A stretch of 64,000 bases of DNA from Bacteroidia bacterium (GCA_026391315.1 JAPLDT010000042.1:50810-114809), one strand, 5' to 3'; shown: positions 1-8,917, counted from the stretch's first letter. Notes: generated by a model from the letters alone, not told the origin. Numbers and translations are program-made.

Positions 1-550
1 ACTTATCATTTATTGTAATATCCTCATTATAAATTAATTTCATTAATTCTGCCTTTGTTTCATTGACCTGGTATTTTGAATTTTCAGTCAACCTCAGAAT
101 AGCCTGAACAGATGGAAGAAATCTATCCTGGAAATCATTTTCTAATTTTAAATAGATCAACTGTTTATAGGCAGTTATTGCATTTATTCCAAAATCCTGG
201 TGTTTTTTTATTTCATAGAGTAAATGGTTGTATCTACTTAGTAGAAATGAATTCTTAACCTCAGTAGCCCTTCTGATAAGATAAACTATAGCCTCTTGCG
301 AGAAGTCTTTGATCGAAGGATAACCTATCTCATTCCCCTCTTTGTCAACGGTGATAAAACTTGACTTTAAATTGCCCCCATTTAGAACAAACCGTAAACA
401 TAGCTGTTCCGTTGCCAACACTTGATTCCATTCATGCGAAAACACCTCCTTAAGGGGCGTAATCTGATCAGATATGCCCCAGTTATCTAGGGTAGTAATT
501 GCATCCAGTTGCTGATAGAAAGTTACTATTTCTTTCGGAATTTGATCCAT
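1..550 (-). CDS. Unrecognised protein, partial (C-terminus beyond left edge)
   Basis: An open frame of 183 codons runs without a stop from an ATG at 548-550 to the left edge of the window, so the C-terminus is missing. The product begins MDQIPKEIVTFYQQLDAI and looks soluble and largely helical. I see no signal peptide, membrane segment or motif that I can name. It lies on the same strand as the toxin-antitoxin pair, 112 bp beyond the antitoxin stop, so it could be a third gene of that unit. A perfect palindrome in the gap could instead give it its own control. No function is proposed. Confidence 0.7.
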   Translation of the reverse strand, partial: MDQIPKEIVTFYQQLDAITTLDNWGISDQITPLKEVFSHEWNQVLATEQLCLRFVLNGGNLKSSFITVDKEGNEIGYPSIKDFSQEAIVYLIRRATEVKNSFLLSRYNHLLYEIKKHQDFGINAITAYKQLIYLKLENDFQDRFLPSVQAILRLTENSKYQVNETKAELMKLIYNEDITINDK

Positions 551-631
551 TTTCAGTTATCTTGTTTGGCAATAAGTTTTATAATGTTCCTCTATTGATA
601 TTTTAAAACCTATATATAGTTTTCGATCAAA

Positions 632-650
632 ATTGATATTGAATATCAAT
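632..650. promoter_or_regulatory. 19-bp perfect palindrome, candidate operator
   Basis: The sequence ATTGATATT-G-AATATCAAT is a perfect 9+1+9 palindrome in the AT-rich gap between the antitoxin stop (663) and the start of the next gene (550). Its size and place suit a dimeric HTH repressor such as the neighbouring XRE protein, but binding is inferred only. Confidence 0.4.
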
Positions 651-662
651 ATGTTTCTTAGG

Positions 663-1754
663 TTAACCAAATAGATTTATTGGTATTTTAAAATGATTTC
701 CCTGATGGTATCCCATAACACCTGAATGTTGTAACTGACCTACTACTATTGCAGGGTGTGTATCATATCTGGCGGCATATTCCGCAATGTCACTATCATT
801 GAACATTTTCTTTGAAACGAGCTTCTCAAATGCGACTTGCGGGAATAAATATCTTTGGGCAAATTGGTTTGCTTCCTGTTCTTTTTCCTTGTCGATTGGA
901 CTTCCTTCCAAATCTTCGAGAAAGATCTCCTTTTTACCATGTTTCATTATATGACCTGCCTCATGGTAAAAGTCAAACCAGAATCTATCGTTGGTTTTAT
1001 AACGTCCGGTTAACTGGATTATAGGGTTTTTCCCTTTCCACCAGGTTGCACCACTGATTGGAGCTTTGGGTAAACAGGGTGTATAAAAAACTGCAACGCC
1101 ACACCTGAAACAAATATGATGCAATTGATCTTGGAAATTTTCGGGTTGACGGGTTACCAATAATTTTATATCGTCCAGAGCGTTGTTAAACAAGGATCTG
1201 TCGAATTCCGGTAGTTTCTCATTCATAGATTTGAGTTCACCAATCCGTATCCAAGCTGAAATAGCATGAGGGCTTAGGGTATTAGCCAGGGATATCTTAA
1301 ATGCTGTTGTAACGGCTTCTTTTAAATAAATATCCTCCCATTGGAGTGGGGAAGCAATGCCAAAGAACTTAAGCAAGGCATTAACCTGATCCGATCTATT
1401 CCTGGTGTCGGGTAACCATTTCATCTTCTTAAGCTCCCTGATCGGAAACAGCTCCAACCAGCCATAACATGTTTCAAGGAATTCCTGTTGTTCAATATTG
1501 GCAAGTTCGATTCGGTAATCATTTTCGCGTGCCATCCAAAAACTGACTGGAATTCCCAATACCCGTTCAAGCGAAACAGCAGTTTTCAGGGTAATTGGTT
1601 CACGTCCTTTTATCATGTCGTTTAATTTCTCTTTTGGACGACCAATTCTTTCTGCCAATTCGGCTTGAGACATGCCAATGGTATCAATCGTTTCCTGAAT
1701 TGTGTCACCAGGGGGTGAGAGTAATTCCTTCTTTAGTTTTAAATCCGTGTTCAT
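663..1754 (-). CDS. HigA-like antitoxin: XRE DNA-binding domain fused to ImmA/IrrE metallopeptidase
   Basis: This 363-residue protein has an N-terminal helix-turn-helix of the XRE/HigA type at about 25-75 (MSQAELAERIGRPKEKLNDM) and a C-terminal ImmA/IrrE zinc peptidase domain with HEAGH at 264-268 and a downstream EQEAN glutamate helix. Classical HigA antitoxins are about 100 residues, so this is the long, protease-bearing form. The gene follows a HigB-like toxin by 48 bp, the toxin-first order usual for HigBA. By family analogy the HTH represses the operon and neutralises the toxin. The peptidase may act on the antitoxin itself or on another regulator under stress, but that is inference. It could alternatively be a stand-alone ImmA-type regulator. 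Confidence 0.85.
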   Translation of the reverse strand: MNTDLKLKKELLSPPGDTIQETIDTIGMSQAELAERIGRPKEKLNDMIKGREPITLKTAVSLERVLGIPVSFWMARENDYRIELANIEQQEFLETCYGWLELFPIRELKKMKWLPDTRNRSDQVNALLKFFGIASPLQWEDIYLKEAVTTAFKISLANTLSPHAISAWIRIGELKSMNEKLPEFDRSLFNNALDDIKLLVTRQPENFQDQLHHICFRCGVAVFYTPCLPKAPISGATWWKGKNPIIQLTGRYKTNDRFWFDFYHEAGHIMKHGKKEIFLEDLEGSPIDKEKEQEANQFAQRYLFPQVAFEKLVSKKMFNDSDIAEYAARYDTHPAIVVGQLQHSGVMGYHQGNHFKIPINLFG

Positions 1755-1770
1755 TGATTGTCGTTTAGTT

Positions 1771-1798
1771 TTGAATCAAATTCAATCCATTGATTCAA
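1771..1798. promoter_or_regulatory. Two short palindromes between toxin and antitoxin genes
   Basis: TTGAAT-CAA-ATTCAA (1771-1785) and TTGATTCAA (790 offset, 1790-1798) are adjacent inverted repeats in the 48-bp gap between toxin stop and antitoxin start. They share TTGAnTC half-sites, so they could be an internal operator for the XRE protein. This is a sequence observation; binding is untested. Confidence 0.4.
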
Positions 1799-1802
1799 GG
1801 GC

Positions 1803-2135
1803 CTAGTGGTAGTCTTCAGTTCCTAAAATCTCAATATCAGTTATTCTAATGCAATCAAGGCTATGGTCCTCCTTAACTGGGACAGGATCATGATCGGGTA
1901 CAAATATTATCCTGTGGTTACCTGAAATATCTACTGCAAACTCGCCCTTTCTGTTTCCTTTCAGTTCATGGCAGTTGGCAGCTGGGATTGATTTGAGAAC
2001 TTCAAGGTTATCTGATGCTATAAGTTCTTTCATCCGTTGAGATACTTTTTTGGCCATGGTGCCAAACTCCTTTTGAATTTCTTTTGCCTCGTTTAAACTT
2101 TTTCTTAATCTATTTGATTGATAGGATATTTTCAC
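1803..2135 (-). CDS. higB: HigB-like RelE/ParE superfamily toxin (type II TA)
   Basis: The 110-residue product has the plasmid-maintenance-killer pattern: a basic N-terminal helix region (SNRLRKSLNEAKEIQKEFG), then a central LKGNRKGEFAVDISGNHRIIF segment (split here: LKGNRKGEFAVDIS and GNHRIIF) that matches the RelE/HigB core strands and basic catalytic face. HigB enzymes cleave ribosome-bound mRNA. The start used is a GTG at 2133-2135; the next in-frame ATG would remove the first helix, so GTG is preferred. Length is typical. The partner is the XRE-peptidase gene directly downstream. The symbol follows family resemblance only. Confidence 0.8.
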   Translation of the reverse strand: MKISYQSNRLRKSLNEAKEIQKEFGTMAKKVSQRMKELIASDNLEVLKSIPAANCHELKGNRKGEFAVDISGNHRIIFVPDHDPVPVKEDHSLDCIRITDIEILGTEDYH

Positions 2136-2464
2136 TGCAAATATAAATATTATTAACGAAAAAGGTTAATACAAATGAAATATTTTATTGAAATTCTCCA
2201 TTTTGAATCTGTTTACTCAAATTCCCCATTCAACAGCACTTCAAACTCGGTTTTGAACATGAGAAATTATCAATAGAACTCAAGAATTTATGCAAGATAC
2301 TAAATTATGATAATTGAATATTACCCAATATTATGATTCTGAAAATTATATCTATTAAAGGATGTAGTCATCGGCTTTAAATTTGATTCATAATTCTGAC
2401 GATTGAGATCCGGTCTGAATCTTTTCGCAATTTTTATGTCTGAATATTTTCTGATCTATTTCAC
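2136..2464. other. Intergenic, divergent promoter region
   Basis: This AT-rich 330-bp stretch separates the divergent toxin and dehydrogenase genes. On the minus strand TATATTTG (2138-2145) matches the Bacteroidota -7 box, but it ends 2 bp before the toxin GTG. It would give an almost leaderless message and may be chance. I see no gene or RNA here. Confidence 0.45.
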
Positions 2465-2472
2465 TAACTTTG
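2465..2472 (+). promoter_or_regulatory. Bacteroidota -7 box TAACTTTG
   Basis: TAACTTTG fits the TAnnTTTG consensus exactly. Transcription would begin near 2478, leaving almost no leader for the ATG at 2484 but a normal one for the ATG at 2508. This is why the later start is chosen for the dehydrogenase. No clear -33 TTTG box is visible. Confidence 0.5.
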
Positions 2473-2507
2473 GATTATGATCCATGTGGATCGCCCAAAT
2501 TCAAACC

Positions 2508-3314
2508 ATGAAAATTACAAACGGAACAAAGATCCTCATCACTGGCGGAGCATCAGGTATCGGCAAACTGATGGGGCAAATCGTCCTTCAAAAAGGGGCA
2601 GAGCTGATCATCTGGGATATCAACCAGGAAGGAATTGACGAAACCCTGGCTGCTTTTTCCTCTTATGGCAAAGTAACCGGTTACCTTGTCGATGTTTCAG
2701 TTCTGGAACAGATCGTCTCTACGGCAGAACTGGTCAGGCAAAAACATGGAGCGATTGACCTGTTGATCAACAATGCCGGCATCGTGGTTGGGAAATATTT
2801 TCACCAGCACACCATTGCGGAGATCACCAAAACCATGGAGATCAATGCGAATGCACCAATGTTGGTTGCGCTGCAGTTTCTGCCAGATATGGTGGCTCGA
2901 AAATCTGGTCATATCTGCAACATTGCATCATCAGCAGGACTTATCTCTAATCCCAAAATGTCGGTATACGTTGCCAGCAAGTGGGCGGCAGTCGGTTGGT
3001 CCGACAGTGTCAGGATTGAGATGCAGCAGCTGAAAACCAATGTAGGGATCACCACCGTGACGCCATACTATATCAATACCGGCATGTTCGATGGAGTCCG
3101 TTCTTCCTTGATTCCGATCCTGAATCCTGAAAAGGCGGCCATAAAGATTATTCGTGGCATTGAACGAAATAAATTCTTTGTCAAAATGCCGTTGATCATT
3201 CATTTTGTCAGATTGTGTCAGGGGTTGATGCCCATCCCTGTCTTCGACTTTGTTGTTGGAAGGGTGCTGGGTATTTACAAAACAATGGATCAATTCAAGG
3301 GACGGAAAAATTAG
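2508..3314 (+). CDS. Short-chain dehydrogenase/reductase (classical SDR)
   Basis: This cytosolic NAD(P)-dependent oxidoreductase of about 268 residues has a Rossmann fold with the cofactor loop TGGASGIGK near the N-terminus, the structural NNAG motif (LLINNAG), a catalytic serine in NIASSAGL, and the YVASK catalytic Tyr-Lys pair. Length is normal for the family. An upstream ATG at 2484 would add eight residues (MWIAQIQT), but the -7 box at 2465 makes the ATG at 2508 more likely. An aldehyde dehydrogenase follows after 12 bp, so the pair could interconvert a long-chain or aromatic alcohol, aldehyde and acid. The substrate cannot be read from the sequence. The C-terminal tail (FVRLCQGLMPIPVFDFVVG) is hydrophobic, as in SDRs acting on lipids. 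Confidence 0.9.
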   Translation: MKITNGTKILITGGASGIGKLMGQIVLQKGAELIIWDINQEGIDETLAAFSSYGKVTGYLVDVSVLEQIVSTAELVRQKHGAIDLLINNAGIVVGKYFHQHTIAEITKTMEINANAPMLVALQFLPDMVARKSGHICNIASSAGLISNPKMSVYVASKWAAVGWSDSVRIEMQQLKTNVGITTVTPYYINTGMFDGVRSSLIPILNPEKAAIKIIRGIERNKFFVKMPLIIHFVRLCQGLMPIPVFDFVVGRVLGIYKTMDQFKGRKN

Positions 3315-3326
3315 CAACAAACTACC

Positions 3327-4703
3327 ATGGAAGATACATCACGAGTCAAAATCGAATCGCTGGTATCGGCCCAGCGGATTTTTTTTAAAACGCATGCCAC
3401 TAGGGATTTGGAATTCAGAATAGGGAACCTGAAGAAATTCAGAACTGCCATTTTGAAAAATGAGGCCAAAATTTCTGATGCCTTGTGGCTCGATCTGCAC
3501 AAATCCCCGGAAGAAGCTTATCTGACCGAGACCAGTATCGTTCTTGGGGAGATAGAGAGCCACCTGAAACACCTGCGCTCATGGGCCAGACCGAAACGCG
3601 TTCCTACACCGCTTCCCATCCTGCCATCTTCCAGCCGTATCCTTTATGAACCATTGGGAACCTCTTTGATCATTGCCCCATGGAACTATCCCTTCCAATT
3701 GTTACTCAATCCGTTGGTGGGAGCCATCTCATCCGGATGTTGTGTCCTGCTCAAGCCATCTCCCTATACACCACACATCGCCAAAGTAATGGAAGAGTTG
3801 GTGACCGAAATTTTCGATCCGGCATACATTGCCATGGTTCAGGGCGGGAGAGAGGTCAACCAAATGCTGCTCGAACAACGGTTTGATGTGATATTTTTCA
3901 CAGGTAGTCCGGCGCTTGGCAAAATTGTGATGCAGGCTGCAGCTCAATTTTTGACTCCGGTGGTTTTGGAATTGGGGGGCAAGAGTCCCTGCATCGTGGA
4001 TGCCGCTGCAAACGTCAAGCTGGCGGCCAGAAGAATTGCCTGGGGAAAATGCATCAATGCCGGACAGACCTGCATTGCCCCTGATTACCTGTTTGTCCAC
4101 CATTCGGTGAAGGATCTGCTGGTAAAGGAGTTTGCCATTGCCGTAGAGGAGATGTACGGAAAAGAGATCAAGGAGAGCAGGTATTTCCCGAGAATAGTGA
4201 ATGCCAAGGCAATTGAACGACTCCAAAAATTGATGCTGCACGGGAAAATAAGTTACGGGGGAGAGGTCGATGCTTCTCAGAAATTCATTGCCCCAACCAT
4301 TATCGAAGATGTTCAGCCCGATTTCCCTATCATGCAGGAAGAGATTTTTGGCCCAGTGTTACCGGTCATGACTTTTGACAAGATCGGCACAGTGGTGGAT
4401 TTTATTAATTCAAACGAGAAACCGCTGGCGTTCTATTATTTTGGACCAGGCAAGGTTGCCCGTGAGATTCTGATCAAAACCACTTCGGGAGGCGGATGCA
4501 TCAACGACACCCTGATGCACATTGCCAACCATCACCTGCCTTTCGGCGGAGTCGGCAACAGTGGCATGGGAAATTACCATGGAAAGTTCAGTTTTCAGGC
4601 CTTCAGTCATTCCCGGGCAATCGTATCATCTGTTACATGGATTGATCTGCCTTTTAAATATGCCCCATTCAAATTCTTTAAGTGGGTGAAAAAAATTCTG
4701 TGA
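3327..4703 (+). CDS. Aldehyde dehydrogenase, class-3 like
   Basis: This 458-residue NAD(P)-dependent aldehyde dehydrogenase shows PWNYPFQL in the cofactor domain, the FFTGSPALGK motif, ELGGKSP with the general-base glutamate, and the nucleophile cysteine in NAGQTCIAPDY. EEIFGPVLPV and the C-terminal HLPFGGVGNSGMG are also present. The compact length, without the N-terminal extension of class 1/2 enzymes, resembles class-3 and fatty-aldehyde dehydrogenases. It starts 12 bp after the SDR gene and the two are probably co-transcribed. The hydrophobic C-terminus (WIDLPFKYAPFKFFKWVKKIL) may sit at a membrane, as in fatty-aldehyde enzymes, which is inference. The chemosensory operon begins 82 bp downstream with no clear terminator between. 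Confidence 0.93.
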   Translation: MEDTSRVKIESLVSAQRIFFKTHATRDLEFRIGNLKKFRTAILKNEAKISDALWLDLHKSPEEAYLTETSIVLGEIESHLKHLRSWARPKRVPTPLPILPSSSRILYEPLGTSLIIAPWNYPFQLLLNPLVGAISSGCCVLLKPSPYTPHIAKVMEELVTEIFDPAYIAMVQGGREVNQMLLEQRFDVIFFTGSPALGKIVMQAAAQFLTPVVLELGGKSPCIVDAAANVKLAARRIAWGKCINAGQTCIAPDYLFVHHSVKDLLVKEFAIAVEEMYGKEIKESRYFPRIVNAKAIERLQKLMLHGKISYGGEVDASQKFIAPTIIEDVQPDFPIMQEEIFGPVLPVMTFDKIGTVVDFINSNEKPLAFYYFGPGKVAREILIKTTSGGGCINDTLMHIANHHLPFGGVGNSGMGNYHGKFSFQAFSHSRAIVSSVTWIDLPFKYAPFKFFKWVKKIL

Positions 4704-4785
4704 CCATGGGAATTCGTTTCTGGTATGGGAAATTGTCGGATAAACCGAATATTTGCGTATGTTTATTCACAAATCGAGATTCTGA

Positions 4786-5280
4786 ATGATGGATTTTGGA
4801 GATTATTTTTGTTTCGGTATCGAAGGTATTCAATTGGGCATACCTCTATATACTATTGACCGTGTAATCAGGTCAGTTGCGGTAAATCAGCTGCCAAATT
4901 CACCACCAATAGTTCATGGTTTGATCGATTATTACGGAACCATTGTGCCGGTCATTAACCTCCGGCATCGCCTGACCTTAAACGAAAAACCAATCTCTCC
5001 GAATCAGTTATTTTTGATAGTCAATACAACGGCACGAAAGCTGGCGCTTGTAGTTGATTCTGCTGATGGGGTTATCTCGTTTTCAGACAATGAGTTGATT
5101 TCTTCGGGCCAGCTCAATTCAGGCATTGAGGCATCAGGAGTATACAGAACAGAAGATGGGATCTTGTTAATTTACGATCCCGAGAAATTTTTGACTTCCG
5201 AAGAGGTGGTTCAGATCGATAGATCCATACAATCAGAACAAATAAGACAAATAAGTAATGCACCATCCGAAACTGCGTGA
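4786..5280 (+). CDS. cheW: CheW-like coupling protein (first copy)
   Basis: This 164-residue single CheW domain scaffold links receptor and CheA-type kinase at the cytoplasmic membrane array. Typical features are the opening FCFGIEGIQLGIPLYTIDRV strands, the IVHGLIDYYGTIVPVINLRHR segment (with Y where most CheWs have an R/N-G-R turn), and LALVVDSADGV. The last 23 bp overlap the start of the CheR gene, which indicates translational coupling. It is one of two CheW genes, flanking cheR, an arrangement known from Wsp-type operons (WspB and WspD). No promoter could be picked with confidence in the 82 bp upstream. Confidence 0.9.
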   Translation: MMDFGDYFCFGIEGIQLGIPLYTIDRVIRSVAVNQLPNSPPIVHGLIDYYGTIVPVINLRHRLTLNEKPISPNQLFLIVNTTARKLALVVDSADGVISFSDNELISSGQLNSGIEASGVYRTEDGILLIYDPEKFLTSEEVVQIDRSIQSEQIRQISNAPSETA

Positions 5281-6730
5281 AATAAGTGCCCTGATTGATG
5301 AAATCCTAGGGTTAAATTTTCCGAAGAACCGATGGGGCGATTTGGAACGCGGTTTACTTTCTGCTTCGAAGGAGTTGGGGTTGGGCGAATCGATCGATAC
5401 TTTGGCCATGTTACTGGCTGACCGTAATGTAGATCCCAAATTTTTGGATGTTTTGGCCAACCATTTAACGGTTGGTGAGACCTATTTTTTCAGGGAAAAA
5501 CATTCGCTGGATGTTTTTCAAAAACAAATTATTCCTGAATTACTGGCTGAACGGTTTGGAAAAGATCAGCACATCAACATCTGGAGTGCAGGTTGTTGTT
5601 CAGGTGAAGAGCCTTATACACTGGCCATGCTCCTGATGGAAACAATACCAGATCTTTCCAAATGGAATATTTCCATCCTTGCAACAGATCTCAATCCACG
5701 GTTTTTGAAAAAAGCAAAAGAGGGAATCTATAGTTCCTGGTCATTTAGAGAAACGCCAAAAGAGGTGCAATTACGTTATTTTAAGAAAGTAGGGTCCGCC
5801 GGTTGGCAGATAGATGAAACTATCAGGAAAATGGTGGATTTCAAACAAATCAATTTAGCAGAACCTGATTTTTCCGCTCAACTCTACCTGTATCCGGATC
5901 GTGATGTAATTTTTTGCCGAAATGTTTTGATGTACTTTTCTCCTGAACTTATTCGTCGGGTTGGCCTGAATTTTTATGATGCGTTAAGGCCCCAGGGATG
6001 GTTTATTACCAGTCCTGTAGAACTTAGTGATGAGCTCTTTGATGAATTTAGCAAAGTGCAGTATGACAGATGTATCGTTTACCGAAAAACCATACACAAG
6101 CAAGTCTTGCACAAGCCTATATCCCATTCGCACAAGGCTGCTGAAAAACGTGAACGTTTGGTTTTCACGCTTAAGGCCAGGAAAACAGTGGCCGATATAC
6201 CTTCAAAGACTAAACATTCCAATCCAATCACCGGAGTACAGCCTTATGAATTGGCAGAGCATTTGTTCCGCAAAGGACAATATGCCGAGTGTGCAACTTT
6301 ATGTCGTTCAGAATTGTTGAAGGCAGGGCAAAAGCATAACTGGCAACGGCTCCTTTCGAGATCTTTCGCGAATATGGGTCAACTCGAAGAGTCGCTGCGG
6401 GTCTGCCATGAAATGTTGAACTTTAACCGGCTGGACGCCGATACCTACTACCTTATGGCCACTATTCTGGCTGAAAAGAGAGAGTTGGCTGAAGCTGTAA
6501 AAGTACTTAATCAGGGATTTTATATTGACCCGGATCATCTGATGTCGCATCTGCTGATGGCTGGAATATTGCGCAGGATGTCAAAGGATACAACGGCAGC
6601 CATTCACCTGGAAAAGATAAAAAAAATTCTTAACGGTTTGGATGCCGAGGTGATTTTGAATGAAACGGAAGGACTGACAGTTGGGAGGATACTTGAAATG
6701 GTCGAATCGCAATTTATTAGCGAAAGGTAA
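5258..6730 (+). CDS. cheR: CheR-type receptor methyltransferase with C-terminal TPR repeats (WspC-like)
   Basis: This 490-residue protein methylates receptor glutamates using S-adenosylmethionine. The N-terminal helical CheR domain (VGETYFFREKHSLDVF at about 68-85) precedes the SAM-binding core with NIWSAGCCSGEEPYTLAML and the FCRNVLMYFSPE motif. After a linker near 280-325 the C-terminal third is tetratricopeptide repeats (AEHLFRKGQYAECATLCRSE, DADTYYLMATILAEKRELAE). Classical CheR is about 280 residues. The TPR extension is the hallmark of WspC-like and Frz/Myxococcus-type methyltransferases, and the repeats probably tune access to the receptor. The ATG at 5258 overlaps the upstream CheW frame. 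Confidence 0.92.
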   Translation: MHHPKLREISALIDEILGLNFPKNRWGDLERGLLSASKELGLGESIDTLAMLLADRNVDPKFLDVLANHLTVGETYFFREKHSLDVFQKQIIPELLAERFGKDQHINIWSAGCCSGEEPYTLAMLLMETIPDLSKWNISILATDLNPRFLKKAKEGIYSSWSFRETPKEVQLRYFKKVGSAGWQIDETIRKMVDFKQINLAEPDFSAQLYLYPDRDVIFCRNVLMYFSPELIRRVGLNFYDALRPQGWFITSPVELSDELFDEFSKVQYDRCIVYRKTIHKQVLHKPISHSHKAAEKRERLVFTLKARKTVADIPSKTKHSNPITGVQPYELAEHLFRKGQYAECATLCRSELLKAGQKHNWQRLLSRSFANMGQLEESLRVCHEMLNFNRLDADTYYLMATILAEKRELAEAVKVLNQGFYIDPDHLMSHLLMAGILRRMSKDTTAAIHLEKIKKILNGLDAEVILNETEGLTVGRILEMVESQFISER

Positions 6731-6746
6731 AATAAATTGAAGGTAT

Positions 6747-7268
6747 ATGAGAACCAATGAAGAAATATTAGCGGCACGTGCGAAGCTAATCTCCGGGACA
6801 AAGTCCGTTCGGAATGAATCCTCCGTACATGAACTATCTGTAGTTGAGTTCATGCTTGTTCCTGAAAGATATGCCGTTGAAGAACAATTTATTGGCGAGG
6901 TTTTGCTGCTTAAGGAACTGACACCTATTCCGGGTGTCCCCAACTATGTTGCAGGAATCGCCAATATCAGAGGTAGGATCGTATCCATACTCAATCTGAA
7001 AATATTGCTGGGAATAACAACAAAAGGAATTACAGAGTTGAATCGAATTATTATATTGAAATACAACAAGATGGAATTTGGGATTCTTGCCGATTCCATT
7101 TTGGGAAGCAGAAGTATTTCATCGGGGCAACTTGCCCGGAAGCCTGTTACCCTTCAGGGGGATGCATCCAGGTATGTGAAAGGGATTACTGCTGACGGCC
7201 TGGTCATACTGGACTGCGTGCAGTTACTCTCAGACAAGTCGATTACGATAAACCAAAAACAGAAATGA
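6747..7268 (+). CDS. cheW: CheW-like coupling protein (second copy)
   Basis: The 173-residue product has an N-terminal extension of about 45 residues (MRTNEEILAARAKLISG, helical and charged) before a CheW domain marked by MLVPERYAVEEQFIGEV, TPIPGVPNYVAGIANIRGRI and VSILNLKILLGI. It keeps the NIRGRI turn that contacts kinase and receptor, unlike the first CheW copy, which has YYGTI there. The two copies may therefore play different structural roles, as WspB and WspD do. It begins 16 bp after cheR. The 148 bp downstream to the receptor gene is the widest gap in the operon. Confidence 0.9.
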   Translation: MRTNEEILAARAKLISGTKSVRNESSVHELSVVEFMLVPERYAVEEQFIGEVLLLKELTPIPGVPNYVAGIANIRGRIVSILNLKILLGITTKGITELNRIIILKYNKMEFGILADSILGSRSISSGQLARKPVTLQGDASRYVKGITADGLVILDCVQLLSDKSITINQKQK

Positions 7269-7404
7269 GCATGATACCAAAATCAACAATCGAGATGAAT
7301 ATAAGTATCAATCATGCGAATCGAAGATCGACGAAGTCAATTCCATTTGACCTTTAAAAAACAAATTATTAACAAATGAAATAATCAGTCATTCATTTTA
7401 CAAG

Positions 7405-7411
7405 AAGGAGG
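7405..7411 (+). promoter_or_regulatory. Strong Shine-Dalgarno AAGGAGG for the receptor gene
   Basis: AAGGAGG lies 5 nt before the ATG at 7417. This is a near-perfect anti-SD match, unusual in a phylum where SD sites are weak or ignored, and stands out from the neighbouring chemosensory genes, which show none. Confidence 0.6.
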
Positions 7412-7416
7412 AAGCG

Positions 7417-8910
7417 ATGGCACTTTTATCTAATTTTAATACCCGCACAAAACTCATGCTAAGTTTTGGGGTCATTTTTCTGGTCATCTTGACCATTATT
7501 GTCCAGTCCTATTTCAGTGTTACAGGAATTCGTAATTCGGGAGAAAAGCTGGCCCAGACACTATACCTGTCTAAGGACTTGACTCAGTTGCATTCTGATG
7601 AAAACAGGATAAGGAGTTTGGTACTTGAATTGATGATTATCAAGGACGAAAAACACAGTGCTGAAACCAGGGAAGAGCTGCTGCAACAGGTTAAATTGGA
7701 TGATAACCGGATAAAAGCGATTAAAGTAAGTATGATGGCATTTCCCACTGAATTGAAGATTTTTCAAGACATTACGGATGGAATAGCTACCTACAGAAAG
7801 AACCGGCAACTAGAACTTGAAATGATAGCTTCGCGGAAGCAGGACGAAGCCATTGATTTCGATAATCGAATTCAGGAACCTTTGTACGCTAAAATCATGG
7901 ATGATTTTCTCCTTATCGAGTTGAATCTTGACAAGGAGGTATCCAACATAGGGATTAACAATTCAAATGTTGCAAGTAGCATCATCATCAAAATACTGAT
8001 TGGAGGTGGTATATTGATCCTGGTTTCATTGTTGCTTGGGTTATGGATTCGCGGCATGTTAACCCGCATATTCAAAGAAATCAATGAAGGGGTAAATATA
8101 CTGGGGACATCAGCAGCTGAAATTCTGACCACTGTCACAGAAGTGTCGACCGGTGCGACTGAAACGGCAACATCCGTATCTGAAACAACTGTAACAATTG
8201 AAGAGATTCGTCAAACAGCTTTGATTGCTGCACAGAAAGCCCAGGAAGTACTCGAGAGTTCCCATCGGGCTTCGGAAGCAGCCGAGAACGGCAAGGAAGC
8301 CGTACAGCAAACGGTTGAAGGGATGAACCGTATCAACGATCAGATGAAATTGATTTCAGACAGTGTGAATAAGTTATCAGATCAGAGCCGAACTATCGGG
8401 GAGATCACAACCACAGTGAATGACATCGCCGATCAATCCAATCTTTTGGCTGTGAATGCCGCAATTGAGTCGGCGAGGGCTGGCGAACAGGGTCGTGGAT
8501 TTGGGGTTGTTGCACAGGAGATTCGCATGCTTGCTGAACAATCAAAAAAGGCAACGGCCCAGGTAAGGGAAATTCTCAACGATATTCAAAAAGGAATGAA
8601 CCTAACGGTGATCGCAACCGAACATGGATCCAAAGCGGTTGAAAGTGGAAATAGATTGGCGTTAAGAAGCGGGGAAATTATTGAAATATTGGCGGATACC
8701 GTTAATGATGCAGTGAAGTCAGTCATTCAGATTTCTGCTTCCAGCCAGCAACAGATGGCCGGCATGGATCAAATCGTTCCGGCGATGGAGAACATCAAAC
8801 AGGCCAGCGAACAAAACGTGATCGGCACCAGACAAACGCAAACGGCAGCCCACAACCTGAACCAATTGGGGCACAACCTGAAGGATGTAATGGAAAAATA
8901 TAAATTCTGA
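7417..8910 (+). CDS. Methyl-accepting chemotaxis protein without obvious HAMP domain
   Basis: This 497-residue membrane receptor has TM1 at about 13-32, a periplasmic four-helix-bundle-like sensor at 33-186, TM2 at about 187-211, and then a long coiled-coil signalling domain. The hairpin tip that binds CheA/CheW is intact at 351-370 (ESARAGEQGRGFGVVAQEIR). Glu/Gln-rich heptads on both sides offer methylation sites for the CheR and CheB of this operon. After TM2 the sequence goes almost directly into the signalling helices; I do not see the proline and glutamate pattern of a HAMP domain. It is probably the dedicated receptor of this pathway, the counterpart of WspA. The ligand is unknown. Confidence 0.93.
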   Translation: MALLSNFNTRTKLMLSFGVIFLVILTIIVQSYFSVTGIRNSGEKLAQTLYLSKDLTQLHSDENRIRSLVLELMIIKDEKHSAETREELLQQVKLDDNRIKAIKVSMMAFPTELKIFQDITDGIATYRKNRQLELEMIASRKQDEAIDFDNRIQEPLYAKIMDDFLLIELNLDKEVSNIGINNSNVASSIIIKILIGGGILILVSLLLGLWIRGMLTRIFKEINEGVNILGTSAAEILTTVTEVSTGATETATSVSETTVTIEEIRQTALIAAQKAQEVLESSHRASEAAENGKEAVQQTVEGMNRINDQMKLISDSVNKLSDQSRTIGEITTTVNDIADQSNLLAVNAAIESARAGEQGRGFGVVAQEIRMLAEQSKKATAQVREILNDIQKGMNLTVIATEHGSKAVESGNRLALRSGEIIEILADTVNDAVKSVIQISASSQQQMAGMDQIVPAMENIKQASEQNVIGTRQTQTAAHNLNQLGHNLKDVMEKYKF

Positions 8911-8917
8911 TAATACT

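Noticed and set aside
2198..2265. Minus-strand peptide FKTEFEVLLNGEFE before a stop, a possible gene remnant
   Set aside because: Only about 15 codons are open; too short to support a pseudogene call.
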